Below are positions 24,902-32,286 of a stretch of 64,000 nucleotides of DNA, piece by piece. How positions within the stretch are numbered: the stretch's first letter is position 1; each line of letters begins with the position of its first letter. Position numbers and translations under genes: made by a program. The notes under the pieces were generated by a model. That model was not told where the DNA came from, searched no databases, and saw nothing but the letters and a program-made list of their open reading frames with translations. This DNA comes from Flavobacterium sp. NRK1 (GTDB taxonomy: Bacteria; Bacteroidota; Bacteroidia; Flavobacteriales; Flavobacteriaceae), in contig NZ_JAMXLA010000001.1 of assembly GCF_024054175.1 (NCBI RefSeq), forward strand, positions 124,001 through 188,000. The letters are read 5' to 3'.

Positions 24902-25963
24902 ATGAGATTAGAGCAGTTAACATTTACCCGTTTTATTGCGGCTTTAGGAATAGTAATCTTTCATTTTGGGCTTAATGCCTATCCATTTAATACAGAGTTG
25001 GTATTGGCTGCTTTTGAAAAAGCTAATATGGGGGTTAGCTATTTTTTTGTATTATCAGGATTTATCATGGTGATTGCTTACAGTAATTTTAACAGGATAG
25101 ACGCGGTAGGGTATTATAAAAACAGGTTTGCAAGATTGTATCCATTATTGGTACTCTCTGTGCTGCCTTTTTTTGCGGCTATTATGCTCACAGATAAAGT
25201 TACCTTTACTGATCTTATTCTGAATCTTAGCCTTTTGCAGGCATGGATACCGGGACATGCCGTTGTTGGGAATTATCCTTTATGGTCGCTATCGGTGGAG
25301 GTTTTTTTCTATGCGCTATTCCCCTTGTTGTATAACAGGATATTAAAAAAATATGATGTAACAACTCTTATTCTGCCAATACTATTACTATGGGCAGGTA
25401 CAGTAGTATTGCATAATTATCTTCTGTCAAACGGTTTTTATCAGGGTTTTGGTACGCAAAGTCATGATCTGATTTACTATTTTCCTCCTATGCATCTTAA
25501 TCAGTTTCTTATTGGGAATCTTACAGGTATGCTTTTTTTAAAGAGAAAATCAATTAAGGGAAACTATGATTTATTAATTGTCCTGGCAGGACTAATTATA
25601 TTTATGCTGTTAAAATACTCTCTGGGGATTGATTATCACGATGGTTTTTTGGCAGTGTTTTTTGCAGTATTCATTTTTTTAATGGCTGTCAATACAGGTG
25701 TGTTTTGCAAGCTGTTCTCAGGAAAACCATTAGTGTTTTTGGGTGAGATAAGTTATGGTATCTACGTTTTGATGGTGCCTGTATATGATACTATTGAATT
25801 GATTTTCGAAAAACTTGGGATTAACTTTAATGAGGTAGGTATGTTTTATTTAAAATTAGCGGTACTGATCGCTATATCGGCCTTTTGCCATATATTTATA
25901 GAAAAGCCATTGCGAAACAAAATCAAAATGTTACAGCTAAAAAAACATAATGCTGCTCTATAA
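24902..25963 (+). CDS. Acyltransferase 3 family membrane protein, copy 2
   Basis: A 353-residue AT3 membrane acyltransferase, paralogue of the gene at 23631. The N-terminus MRLEQLTFTRFIAALGIVIF and motifs FHFG, SYFFVLSGFIM, RNRFARLYPL-like and WSLSVEVFFYALFP are aligned residue by residue with copy 1, while loops have diverged. The catalytic His lies in FHFG. The stop codon overlaps the tatD start by 14 bases, so the two are translationally coupled. Substrate is unknown; the two copies may modify different positions. Confidence 0.9.
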   Translation: MRLEQLTFTRFIAALGIVIFHFGLNAYPFNTELVLAAFEKANMGVSYFFVLSGFIMVIAYSNFNRIDAVGYYKNRFARLYPLLVLSVLPFFAAIMLTDKVTFTDLILNLSLLQAWIPGHAVVGNYPLWSLSVEVFFYALFPLLYNRILKKYDVTTLILPILLLWAGTVVLHNYLLSNGFYQGFGTQSHDLIYYFPPMHLNQFLIGNLTGMLFLKRKSIKGNYDLLIVLAGLIIFMLLKYSLGIDYHDGFLAVFFAVFIFLMAVNTGVFCKLFSGKPLVFLGEISYGIYVLMVPVYDTIELIFEKLGINFNEVGMFYLKLAVLIAISAFCHIFIEKPLRNKIKMLQLKKHNAAL

Positions 25964-26597
25964 TCTTCATACACATAAATCTTCAGAAGACAATAATATC
26001 TTCGATATTGTAAACCGTTACCCCTACGAGGATATTGATGTTCCTTTTTTCTCTACAGGCATTCATCCATGGCATATTGATAAAGATAAACTTGATGAGC
26101 ACTTTGCTATTATTGAAGAACGACTTTCTTTGCCTAATTGCCTTGCTATAGGTGAATGCGGATTGGATAAACGTATTAAAAAGCCAATTGAATTACAGAT
26201 AGAAGTTTTCGAAAAACATTTGCTATTAGCAAAAAAATATCAAAAACCCGTAATTTTGCATCTTGTCGCAGCTTTTCAGGAGTTGATCGAGATCAAAAAC
26301 AGAATTCAGCCCGGCGTACCGATAATCGTTCACGGCTTCTCTAAAAATATACAGGTGGCACAACAATTGCTGAATAATGGCTTTTACCTTTCTTTTGGCA
26401 AATACCTGTTACGCAATCCGGAATTATCGGAAGTATTTGCACAAGTGCCGGAAGACAGATTTTTTATGGAAACCGATCTGATAGAAGAAAGTTTGGATGA
26501 GGTTTATGAAATGGCAGCGAAAGCACGGAATATAGAAATTGAACTAGTAAAAAATATTGTAAGCACTAATTTTAAAACTGTTTTTAAAAATGGCTGA
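25950..26597 (+). CDS. TatD family metal-dependent hydrolase
   Basis: A 215-residue TIM-barrel metallohydrolase related to TatD DNases. Metal-site motifs are HTH near the N-terminus (LHTHKS), GIHPWH, the glutamate of GECGLDK, His in VILHLVAA and IVHGFS, and the late Asp in METDL. TatD proteins are 3'-5' exonucleases or deacylases. It is shorter than Escherichia coli TatD (about 260) but typical of the Bacteroidota form. It overlaps both neighbours: 14 bases with the acyltransferase gene and 8 bases with tcdA. Confidence 0.88.
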   Translation: MLLYNLHTHKSSEDNNIFDIVNRYPYEDIDVPFFSTGIHPWHIDKDKLDEHFAIIEERLSLPNCLAIGECGLDKRIKKPIELQIEVFEKHLLLAKKYQKPVILHLVAAFQELIEIKNRIQPGVPIIVHGFSKNIQVAQQLLNNGFYLSFGKYLLRNPELSEVFAQVPEDRFFMETDLIEESLDEVYEMAAKARNIEIELVKNIVSTNFKTVFKNG

Positions 26598-27306
26598 ATG
26601 GACTGAGAGGGCAGAGCTCTTATTTAAGAAGGAAGGACTGGAGAAATTAAAAAATGCACATGTAATAGTGGTAGGCCTTGGCGGTGTCGGCTCTTTTGCG
26701 GCTGAATTTCTCGCAAGGGCAGGAGTAGGAAACATGACTATTGTTGACGGCGATACAGTAGATATCACCAATATAAACCGTCAGCTACCGGCTTTACACT
26801 CTACCGTGGGGCAGCCAAAGGTTACTATAGTAGGTAACAGGCTGATGGATATAAATCCGGAACTCAATCTTATAAGAATACAGGAGTTTCTTTCTCCTGA
26901 GCGTGCTTATGAATTAGTAACGCCGCAGTATGATTATGTACTGGATTGTATAGACAGTATTACACCTAAGTTAAACCTGCTTATTTCTGCCAGACGACAA
27001 AAGGTTAAGATTATAAGTAATATGGGCGCAGGAGGCAAATATGAGGCTTCTAAGGTTAAAGTAGCCGATATCAGCAAGACAGAATATTGTCCGCTTGCCA
27101 AAACTGTTAGAAAACGTCTTAAAAAGGAAGGTATATCTAAGGGGATAAAAGTAGTTTTCTCTACCGAAGAGCCTGATCAGACAAGCCTCGAAATGACAGA
27201 TGGCAAAAATTTTAAAAAATCGTTTTTCGGAACTAATAGCTGGATGCCTGCTTTATTTGGGCTTCATTCTGCTGAAACCGTTGTAAAGCATATTATAAAA
27301 AAATAA
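26590..27306 (+). CDS. tcdA: tRNA threonylcarbamoyladenosine dehydratase
   Basis: A 238-residue ThiF/E1-like adenylating enzyme, which cyclises t6A37 of tRNA to ct6A using ATP. The nucleotide loop VVGLGGVGSFAAEFLARAGV is clear, then DGDTVDITNINRQL, and YDYVLDCIDSITPKLNLL. The C-terminal NSWMPALFGLHSAETVVKHI is the usual TcdA end. It starts inside the end of tatD (ATGGCTGA overlap), a pairing frequent in Bacteroidota. A terminator follows at once. Confidence 0.93.
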   Translation: MAEWTERAELLFKKEGLEKLKNAHVIVVGLGGVGSFAAEFLARAGVGNMTIVDGDTVDITNINRQLPALHSTVGQPKVTIVGNRLMDINPELNLIRIQEFLSPERAYELVTPQYDYVLDCIDSITPKLNLLISARRQKVKIISNMGAGGKYEASKVKVADISKTEYCPLAKTVRKRLKKEGISKGIKVVFSTEEPDQTSLEMTDGKNFKKSFFGTNSWMPALFGLHSAETVVKHIIKK

Positions 27307-27331
27307 AAAAATCCCCGATGGGGATTTTTTT
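27305..27331. terminator. Bidirectional terminator
   Basis: AAATCCCC-GAT-GGGGATTT with A-run and T-run flanks, serving tcdA and the convergent 27353-28612 gene. Confidence 0.9.
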
Positions 27332-27352
27332 GTGTCTGGTCTGTAAGTTATA

Positions 27353-28612
27353 TTAAGGATTAGTTTCCGGTTTAGGGCTAGCTGGTTTTGAAGCAGTATT
27401 TACTGGAGGTTTTGTACTAGTGCTGTTCCCACTGTCATTTCCAGCTTTAGATTTAGCAGTTATGGGCTTATCAATTATCCACGCCGCTGTTTTTACAGCG
27501 GGTTTAGATGCAATTGTTACAGGAGTATTTACTGTAGGTTTTGAATTAGCTGGTTGTGAGGCAGGATTTTCTATTACCGGTAAAATTGTTGGTGTTCCTA
27601 TAGGTATATAAATATCTGTAACCCATTCAGAAGGGCGCTTTGTTTTCTGTATGTTTTTAGTGAAAAGTTCCAGATAGGTTCCTGTAGTATTTTCTTCCAG
27701 TCCTTTTTCAGTGATATAATTGTTCGCTGTATCCCAGGCTTTTTTAAGATGCGAGTAATCTCCTTTTAAAGTTGTTTTAAGCGCCGTAAAAGATTGTAGC
27801 CTGCCTCCTTCAAATTCGCTTCCGGGAGAAGTGAACATTTCATCTCTAATAGGAATACAAACCATATAGGACGCAGTGTTTTTCTCCTTATCAAATGCTT
27901 TATAAAGTATAAAAGGAGATCCGCTTTTTACGATCTTATTCTCTTTCATGAAATCTAAAAGCTTGGGGAAAATATCGTAAGCTTTTTTAGTAATATCTTC
28001 AATTTTAGAAGTTACAGACTGTCCCAGATAAAATGTTCCTGATTTGGTAACAAGTTTATCATTAACTTTAATATCAAATTCTGTAAGTTCCTTAACAAGG
28101 AAGCTGTCAAGATTTTCCAATCCTTTTTGTAGTGAAGCTTCCAGTTCTTTATTTACATTATTGCCTCTTAATATAGCATTTGCTTTTTCAGAAAAACTGA
28201 GTTGTCCTTTTACCCTTACAGTTACTTTTGTGCTCTTAAGCGTATCCGTAAAACTCCATGAAATTTCAGAATCCAGATCATTTACAATGGCTTTTTGTAT
28301 TATAGAGTCGTTTTCAATAGTATTGGTGGTAATTATTTCTCCTGTATTTTCGCCTTTTTTCCATGACATTTCTGCCCCCCTCCCCGATGTGTTTTCAGAG
28401 AAACTGAATACAGAAGTGGTATCGCTGCCTGTAAGTATACCAATGTTTTCCCAGTTTTTGTATTCGTTTATGTAATTGTATAACACCATTTTAGGTGCTT
28501 TAATAATACGCTCTTTTTTTATATCATATTTCCCGTCCTGTGTGGCTATAAAAACCGAGACTGCCACGACAGATAATACCAGTAAGAGAAATATATATTT
28601 AACAATTTTCAT
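27353..28612 (-). CDS. Membrane-anchored SRPBCC / GyrI-like effector-binding protein
   Basis: A 419-residue protein. One N-terminal membrane helix (residues 5-24) is followed by an SRPBCC-like domain starting at ERIIKAPKMVLYNYINEYKNWENIG (about 35-175). A GyrI-like domain then runs from SGTFYLGQSVTSKI through YLELFTKNIQKTKRPSEWVTDIYIPI (about 195-340). The last 80 residues are Pro/Thr/Ser/Lys-rich with repeated short blocks such as SKPTVNTP and SKPAVKTA, probably disordered. Both domains bind small hydrophobic ligands in other proteins. The fusion is known in Bacteroidota; the low-complexity tail looks unusual. No operon partner. Confidence 0.75.
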   Translation of the reverse strand: MKIVKYIFLLLVLSVVAVSVFIATQDGKYDIKKERIIKAPKMVLYNYINEYKNWENIGILTGSDTTSVFSFSENTSGRGAEMSWKKGENTGEIITTNTIENDSIIQKAIVNDLDSEISWSFTDTLKSTKVTVRVKGQLSFSEKANAILRGNNVNKELEASLQKGLENLDSFLVKELTEFDIKVNDKLVTKSGTFYLGQSVTSKIEDITKKAYDIFPKLLDFMKENKIVKSGSPFILYKAFDKEKNTASYMVCIPIRDEMFTSPGSEFEGGRLQSFTALKTTLKGDYSHLKKAWDTANNYITEKGLEENTTGTYLELFTKNIQKTKRPSEWVTDIYIPIGTPTILPVIENPASQPANSKPTVNTPVTIASKPAVKTAAWIIDKPITAKSKAGNDSGNSTSTKPPVNTASKPASPKPETNP

Positions 28613-28704
28613 AGGGCTAGAAACGTTTGGTTTGTTGTAAAATTATAATAATTTCTTAGAACAAACCAATTATCTTTTAAAGTGTTAAAATATACGACCA
28701 AATG

Positions 28705-28730
28705 CAAAAAAAAGTCCTTTAATGGACTTT
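28705..28730 (-). terminator. Intrinsic terminator of the lpoB operon
   Basis: AAAGTCC-ATTAAA-GGACTTT on the - strand with a T run after it. The stem begins inside the stop codon of the 28730-29110 gene. Confidence 0.8.
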
Positions 28731-29110
28731 TAGTTAGTATCGCAATCTACAAGATCTTCAGGATATGGCGAAAAACTCAATTTATCGACTAATAAAAAAA
28801 TATCATCTTCTTTAGTGAAAATTTCTATATCATCACTTACTTGATTTGCAGTGAGTGTTTTTCGATGTGTAGTAATATTATATTGTTCAAGTTTATCAGT
28901 TACATGATAATTAAATGAGATAACTTCAGGATAATCATTTTTAAATTGTATTTTCCAATGAAACTGCTCTCCGTATTTTTTTTCACTTTTTATCCTGAAC
29001 GATATTTTAGAATAGCAGCTTGTTTTCTGCCACTCATCCCAGTCATTATTTTCCTGTGCAAATAATGATATGCCTGTAAGGAGAAACAATAATAGCAATA
29101 ACTTTTTCAT
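28730..29110 (-). CDS. Small secreted protein, unknown
   Basis: A 126-residue protein from the ATG at 29110, with a Sec signal peptide MKKLLLLLFLLTGISLFAQ cut after FAQ. The mature part holds WDEWQKTSCYSKISFRIKSE and a WKIQFKND motif, rich in beta-strand residues and ending in DCDTN. An upstream extended reading starts with MILVPNPKIFI and is unlikely, because it would displace the signal peptide. It is the third gene of the lpoB operon, ten bases after the COG3014-type gene. Confidence 0.75.
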   Translation of the reverse strand: MKKLLLLLFLLTGISLFAQENNDWDEWQKTSCYSKISFRIKSEKKYGEQFHWKIQFKNDYPEVISFNYHVTDKLEQYNITTHRKTLTANQVSDDIEIFTKEDDIFLLVDKLSFSPYPEDLVDCDTN

Positions 29111-29120
29111 AATAAATATT

Positions 29121-30623
29121 TTAGGGTTTGGAACCAGAATCATTACTAGTTGCAGCAGGAATTTGTGCTCCGGCAGGGACTACCTGAGTTCTGCCCAGAT
29201 CAAAATAATTTACAATTTGTAATCCCTTTTTAAACGGAATGGTAATAGTATCAGTATCTACAACACCCTGCGGACCGTATTTTTTTATTGTATATTCAGT
29301 CTGTCCTTCCTTTAAAGGAATTCTGATGTAACTGATAGTACCCGGCAATGATTGCCAGTTACGGGTATCAGCTTTTTCGGTAACTGCTCCGGCTATATCG
29401 CCTACCAGTCTTGCTCCGTCTTCGCTATTATCTCCTAACAGGCTTTTACTAAGGGCTGCCAAACCTTCACTTGCTGCTTTTTTAGAGGCAAATCGTGTTA
29501 CAATATTTACAATTTCGCGAAGCATTCTGTCCTGAAGGCATTGTTTTGCTATAGGATAAAAGTCTTCGCCAAGCTGAAAAGGGATTTCCTTATTACTAGT
29601 AACTATAGCTGCTTTTGTATAAAAACTTTCCCTTTTTTGGTATTTTGGTATTGCAATGGCATTAACTGTTCCTACATTAAATCCCATCGGAATAGGTAAA
29701 ATGATGTCCACCAGCTTACCATCTTCCATATAAGAAGTGTAAAACCAGTGTTCAGTAGCCGAAAAAGTTAATGTTATCTGATCTTTGGCGGGGGCAAGGC
29801 CATTCTCCCAGAAAATTACAGCTTCACCTCCCGCCACATTAGGTGCCGAAAACTGAGGGTTAGCTACTTTAGCACTTGTGTCAGGCTGTATGTTATACTT
29901 ATTTACATATAAATTATATTCCTCAGTAAAGCCCATCTGCTTTGCAGTTCTTATTAAATCCTGCTTAAGCTGCTCGGGCATAGGTACGCCAAAGTAGTTA
30001 CCGCCATTCTGGCTATATATTTCTTCTGCATTTCTGTAGGCAATAAAAGCATTGTTTATATCGCCGGTACTTTCATAAATTATGCCCTGCAAAATTTGAG
30101 AAAAAGCATCCCTGCTATACTTGTTTTTGTTTGTACGATATTTTTCGTTTAGTTCCAGCAGCTTAATATCTATTCGTTTTGCCTCTACAAGCGCTTCATT
30201 AGGCATGCCTAAATGAAAATAATTTAGAGCCATGTAATAGTGAATAGTTACTTTTTCAAAATCCTCACCTTTGTAAGGCAGTGCCATAGGGTTTGTTAAA
30301 TTAGACGCTACAACCTGCCCTGCATTAGTAGTTATCTTGTCATCAATCATGATATAAGCCTGTTCAAATAAAGTATTGCTTGCCTCATAATTGCCTCTCA
30401 AATGCTCAATTTTCCCTTTTTCCATGAGGTACAACAATTTATTCCTGTTCTTGTTGAGGAATTTATTATTGTCTATCTCCTTTATCGCTTTATTAAAATT
30501 GCCATTGTATAAATCTGCCTCTATTGTGGTTTTGGTGTTGTAGGTACCACAGGACTGTAGCCCAAGCAATAAAAGCACGGCTGTTATTTTAAAAAAAGCG
30601 GGAACGGTAGTTTTTACCATCAT
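29121..30623 (-). CDS. COG3014-type lipoprotein with TPR-like repeats
   Basis: A 500-residue lipoprotein with lipobox LQSC near residue 24. The N-terminal half has helical TPR-like pairs (FNKAIKEIDNNKFLNKNRNKLLYLMEKGKI and ALNYFHLGMPNEALVEAKRID). The C-terminal part, from NGLAPAKDQITLTFSATEHWF, is a beta-rich domain ending in a Ser/Pro tail. This architecture fits COG3014 lipoproteins, which are regularly encoded next to LpoB-type proteins, as here (15 bases apart). The probable role is in outer-membrane peptidoglycan-synthesis control, but no direct evidence exists. Confidence 0.8.
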   Translation of the reverse strand: MMVKTTVPAFFKITAVLLLLGLQSCGTYNTKTTIEADLYNGNFNKAIKEIDNNKFLNKNRNKLLYLMEKGKIEHLRGNYEASNTLFEQAYIMIDDKITTNAGQVVASNLTNPMALPYKGEDFEKVTIHYYMALNYFHLGMPNEALVEAKRIDIKLLELNEKYRTNKNKYSRDAFSQILQGIIYESTGDINNAFIAYRNAEEIYSQNGGNYFGVPMPEQLKQDLIRTAKQMGFTEEYNLYVNKYNIQPDTSAKVANPQFSAPNVAGGEAVIFWENGLAPAKDQITLTFSATEHWFYTSYMEDGKLVDIILPIPMGFNVGTVNAIAIPKYQKRESFYTKAAIVTSNKEIPFQLGEDFYPIAKQCLQDRMLREIVNIVTRFASKKAASEGLAALSKSLLGDNSEDGARLVGDIAGAVTEKADTRNWQSLPGTISYIRIPLKEGQTEYTIKKYGPQGVVDTDTITIPFKKGLQIVNYFDLGRTQVVPAGAQIPAATSNDSGSKP

Positions 30624-30638
30624 GGTTGTTCAGGGGAA

Positions 30639-31229
30639 TTACTTGATGTATTTTTTGATCTTTTTATCGCCAATCCAAACTTTATCGTTAGTCTGAATAT
30701 TAGTAAGCTCAAGATCTACCTGATAGTATATTGTTTTTTCTTTTTTGTTAGAGTCAACTATTGAGTTTATAGTACCCTGAAGCATAAAATCAGCACCGTT
30801 TTCAAGGCCAAATTTTTTCATGGTAGACTGCGATGCGAAGTTTTGCTGATCTGCTCTTTCCGCTCTTATTTCTTCACGCATATTGCCCGCCTGTACCAGT
30901 TTCATTCTGCCTGAATTAATTATAGCTTTCTCTATGTCTTTAGAAAACGTTTCTGCAGGAATATGTTCGTGTGATTTATTGGTAATCATACCTACTATAA
31001 TAACCGGTTTCTTGCCACCGTTTTCAGAAGCAAAAGTACTGTACCATGAGTGGTCCATAAGTTCTGCAGTAATGTCTTCGGCTGTCAGCCTCGAATCTGT
31101 TTCGTTCCAGCGGCCGCTAAGATCGGTTACGCTTGTTTCGCTTACACGCGATACTTTTGGGCTTCCGCAATTAGATAAAGTAAGACCTAATGCTGCTGCC
31201 AGGATAAATTTGTAGGTACTTGTTCTCAT
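30639..31229 (-). CDS. lpoB: LpoB-type penicillin-binding protein activator lipoprotein
   Basis: A 196-residue lipoprotein with lipobox LSNC at about residues 18-21. After a short linker the COG3417 domain runs from DLSGRWNETDSRLTAEDITAELM through PVIIVGMITNKSHEHI and MLQGTINSIVD to the end WIGDKKIKKYIK. In Enterobacteria LpoB activates PBP1b from the outer membrane. In Bacteroidota homologues occur in this same gene pair with the COG3014 lipoprotein. First gene of a three-gene operon with its own terminator upstream (31332) separating it from the small-ORF unit. Confidence 0.85.
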   Translation of the reverse strand: MRTSTYKFILAAALGLTLSNCGSPKVSRVSETSVTDLSGRWNETDSRLTAEDITAELMDHSWYSTFASENGGKKPVIIVGMITNKSHEHIPAETFSKDIEKAIINSGRMKLVQAGNMREEIRAERADQQNFASQSTMKKFGLENGADFMLQGTINSIVDSNKKEKTIYYQVDLELTNIQTNDKVWIGDKKIKKYIK

Positions 31230-31331
31230 GTTGTAAATTATTGATTTATAGTTTCAAATTTATTAAAAAAAGGTTGTTAAAATATCCCTAAACAAAGAAT
31301 ATGCCAATTAAATTCATCTAAAGATTTAAAA

Positions 31332-31357
31332 TAAAAAACACCCTTAAAAAGAGTGCT
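31332..31357 (-). terminator. Terminator on the - strand
   Basis: CACTCTT-TTT-AAGGGTG followed by TTTTTT on the - strand. The + strand orientation lacks a T run. It lies about 70 bases after the small ORF, before lpoB. Confidence 0.7.
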
Positions 31358-31422
31358 TAATAGATTGATTCTGACTGATGATTAAATTGTTTTAGCCTTT
31401 ATTATTTTATAATAGATAAAGA

Positions 31423-31563
31423 TTAAAACAAATTGTAATCTCCCCTTAAAAGACGTCTTTGCTTTGCGAAGGCTGTTTTTTTACGGCGAAAGATTCGGCT
31501 GAAAAAATTTGTTTTGCCTAAAAGCGCTGAAAATTTTGTTGTTTTACTCATTGGTTTTTGCAT
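31423..31563 (-). CDS. Putative 46-residue basic protein
   Basis: An ATG-to-TAA frame reading MQKPMSKTTKFSALLGKTNF, then FSRIFRRKKTAFAKQRRLLRG, then DYNLF. It is strongly basic and Arg/Lys/Phe-rich, with no signal peptide; a second ATG five codons in is an alternative start. It has its own bounding terminators: one upstream ends the histidine kinase operon and one lies about 70 bases downstream. A TTTG-ending motif resembling a -7 box lies about 30 bases upstream. I recognise no family; it could also be a non-coding RNA. Confidence 0.45.
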   Translation of the reverse strand: MQKPMSKTTKFSALLGKTNFFSRIFRRKKTAFAKQRRLLRGDYNLF

Positions 31564-31616
31564 TTTGACATGTAATGCCTAATTGACTTTTACAAAGTTG
31601 GTATAATGTATAACGC

Positions 31617-31644
31617 AAAAAAATACCCATAAGTGGGTATTTTT
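31617..31644. terminator. Terminator of the histidine kinase operon
   Basis: AAATACCCA-TAAG-TGGGTATTT hairpin with A-run and T-run flanks, 28 bases after the response regulator stop. Confidence 0.85.
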
Positions 31645-31671
31645 AGGTAAATATTTGTTAATTATTACAAA

Positions 31672-32286
31672 TTAAAAGTCATATTTCTTTTCCATAGAGT
31701 AGCGCAACAGTTCACTTTTACCCTGAAGGCTAAGTTTTTTGAGAATGTTTTTTCTGTGAGTATCTACAGTTGTTTTGCCAATAAACAGTATATCAGCAAT
31801 TTCCTGAGATGTTTTCCCTTCTCCAATTAGCTTAACAATTTCCATTTCGCGTTTACTTAATGGTACATCATCATCTGTTTTTTTAAGGTTACTGTTTTTT
31901 ATAGTGGCATCAAAATAAGTTTCACCGCTCATTACAGTTCTAATAGCAGCCAAAACTACTTTTAGCGATGAGTTTTTCATAATATAGCCTTCTGCTCCGG
32001 CTTCCTGCATCTGGTTTATTGCCTCATCCTGTTCAAACATGCTAAAAGCAATAACCTTACAGTCAGGAAACTCTTTTTTAAGATACCTGGTAGCAGTAAT
32101 ACCATCCATTTTAGGCATACGTATATCGGTTAGCACCACATCGGGCTGCCTAAGCCTTACAATCTCCAGAAGCCTTTCACCATCATTGGCTTCACCGACT
32201 ACTTTAATATCATCCTCATATTCAAGGAATATCTTTATACCGTCTATAAGCGACTGATGGTCTTCAGCAATTACTACGTTAATCAT
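31672..32286 (-). CDS. LuxR/NarL-type response regulator
   Basis: A 204-residue two-domain regulator. The receiver holds the acidic pair E8/D9 and the phosphoacceptor D54 (VLTDIRMPK), with the conserved Lys near residue 104. The C-terminal LuxR HTH is LSKREMEIVKLIGEGKTSQE followed by TTVDTHRKNILKKL. It overlaps the kinase gene by 8 bases (ATGATTAA), which indicates translational coupling and partnership. Target genes are unknown. Confidence 0.93.
   Translation of the reverse strand: MINVVIAEDHQSLIDGIKIFLEYEDDIKVVGEANDGERLLEIVRLRQPDVVLTDIRMPKMDGITATRYLKKEFPDCKVIAFSMFEQDEAINQMQEAGAEGYIMKNSSLKVVLAAIRTVMSGETYFDATIKNSNLKKTDDDVPLSKREMEIVKLIGEGKTSQEIADILFIGKTTVDTHRKNILKKLSLQGKSELLRYSMEKKYDF

Larger units (their letters stand above)
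31230..31671. other. 442-bp intergenic region with a two-terminator unit
   Basis: The region between lpoB and the response-regulator gene holds two - strand-oriented terminators (31332-31357 and 31617-31644) and one open frame between them (31423-31563). The rest is AT-rich sequence with the lpoB promoter presumably at 31230-31330. Confidence 0.7.
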
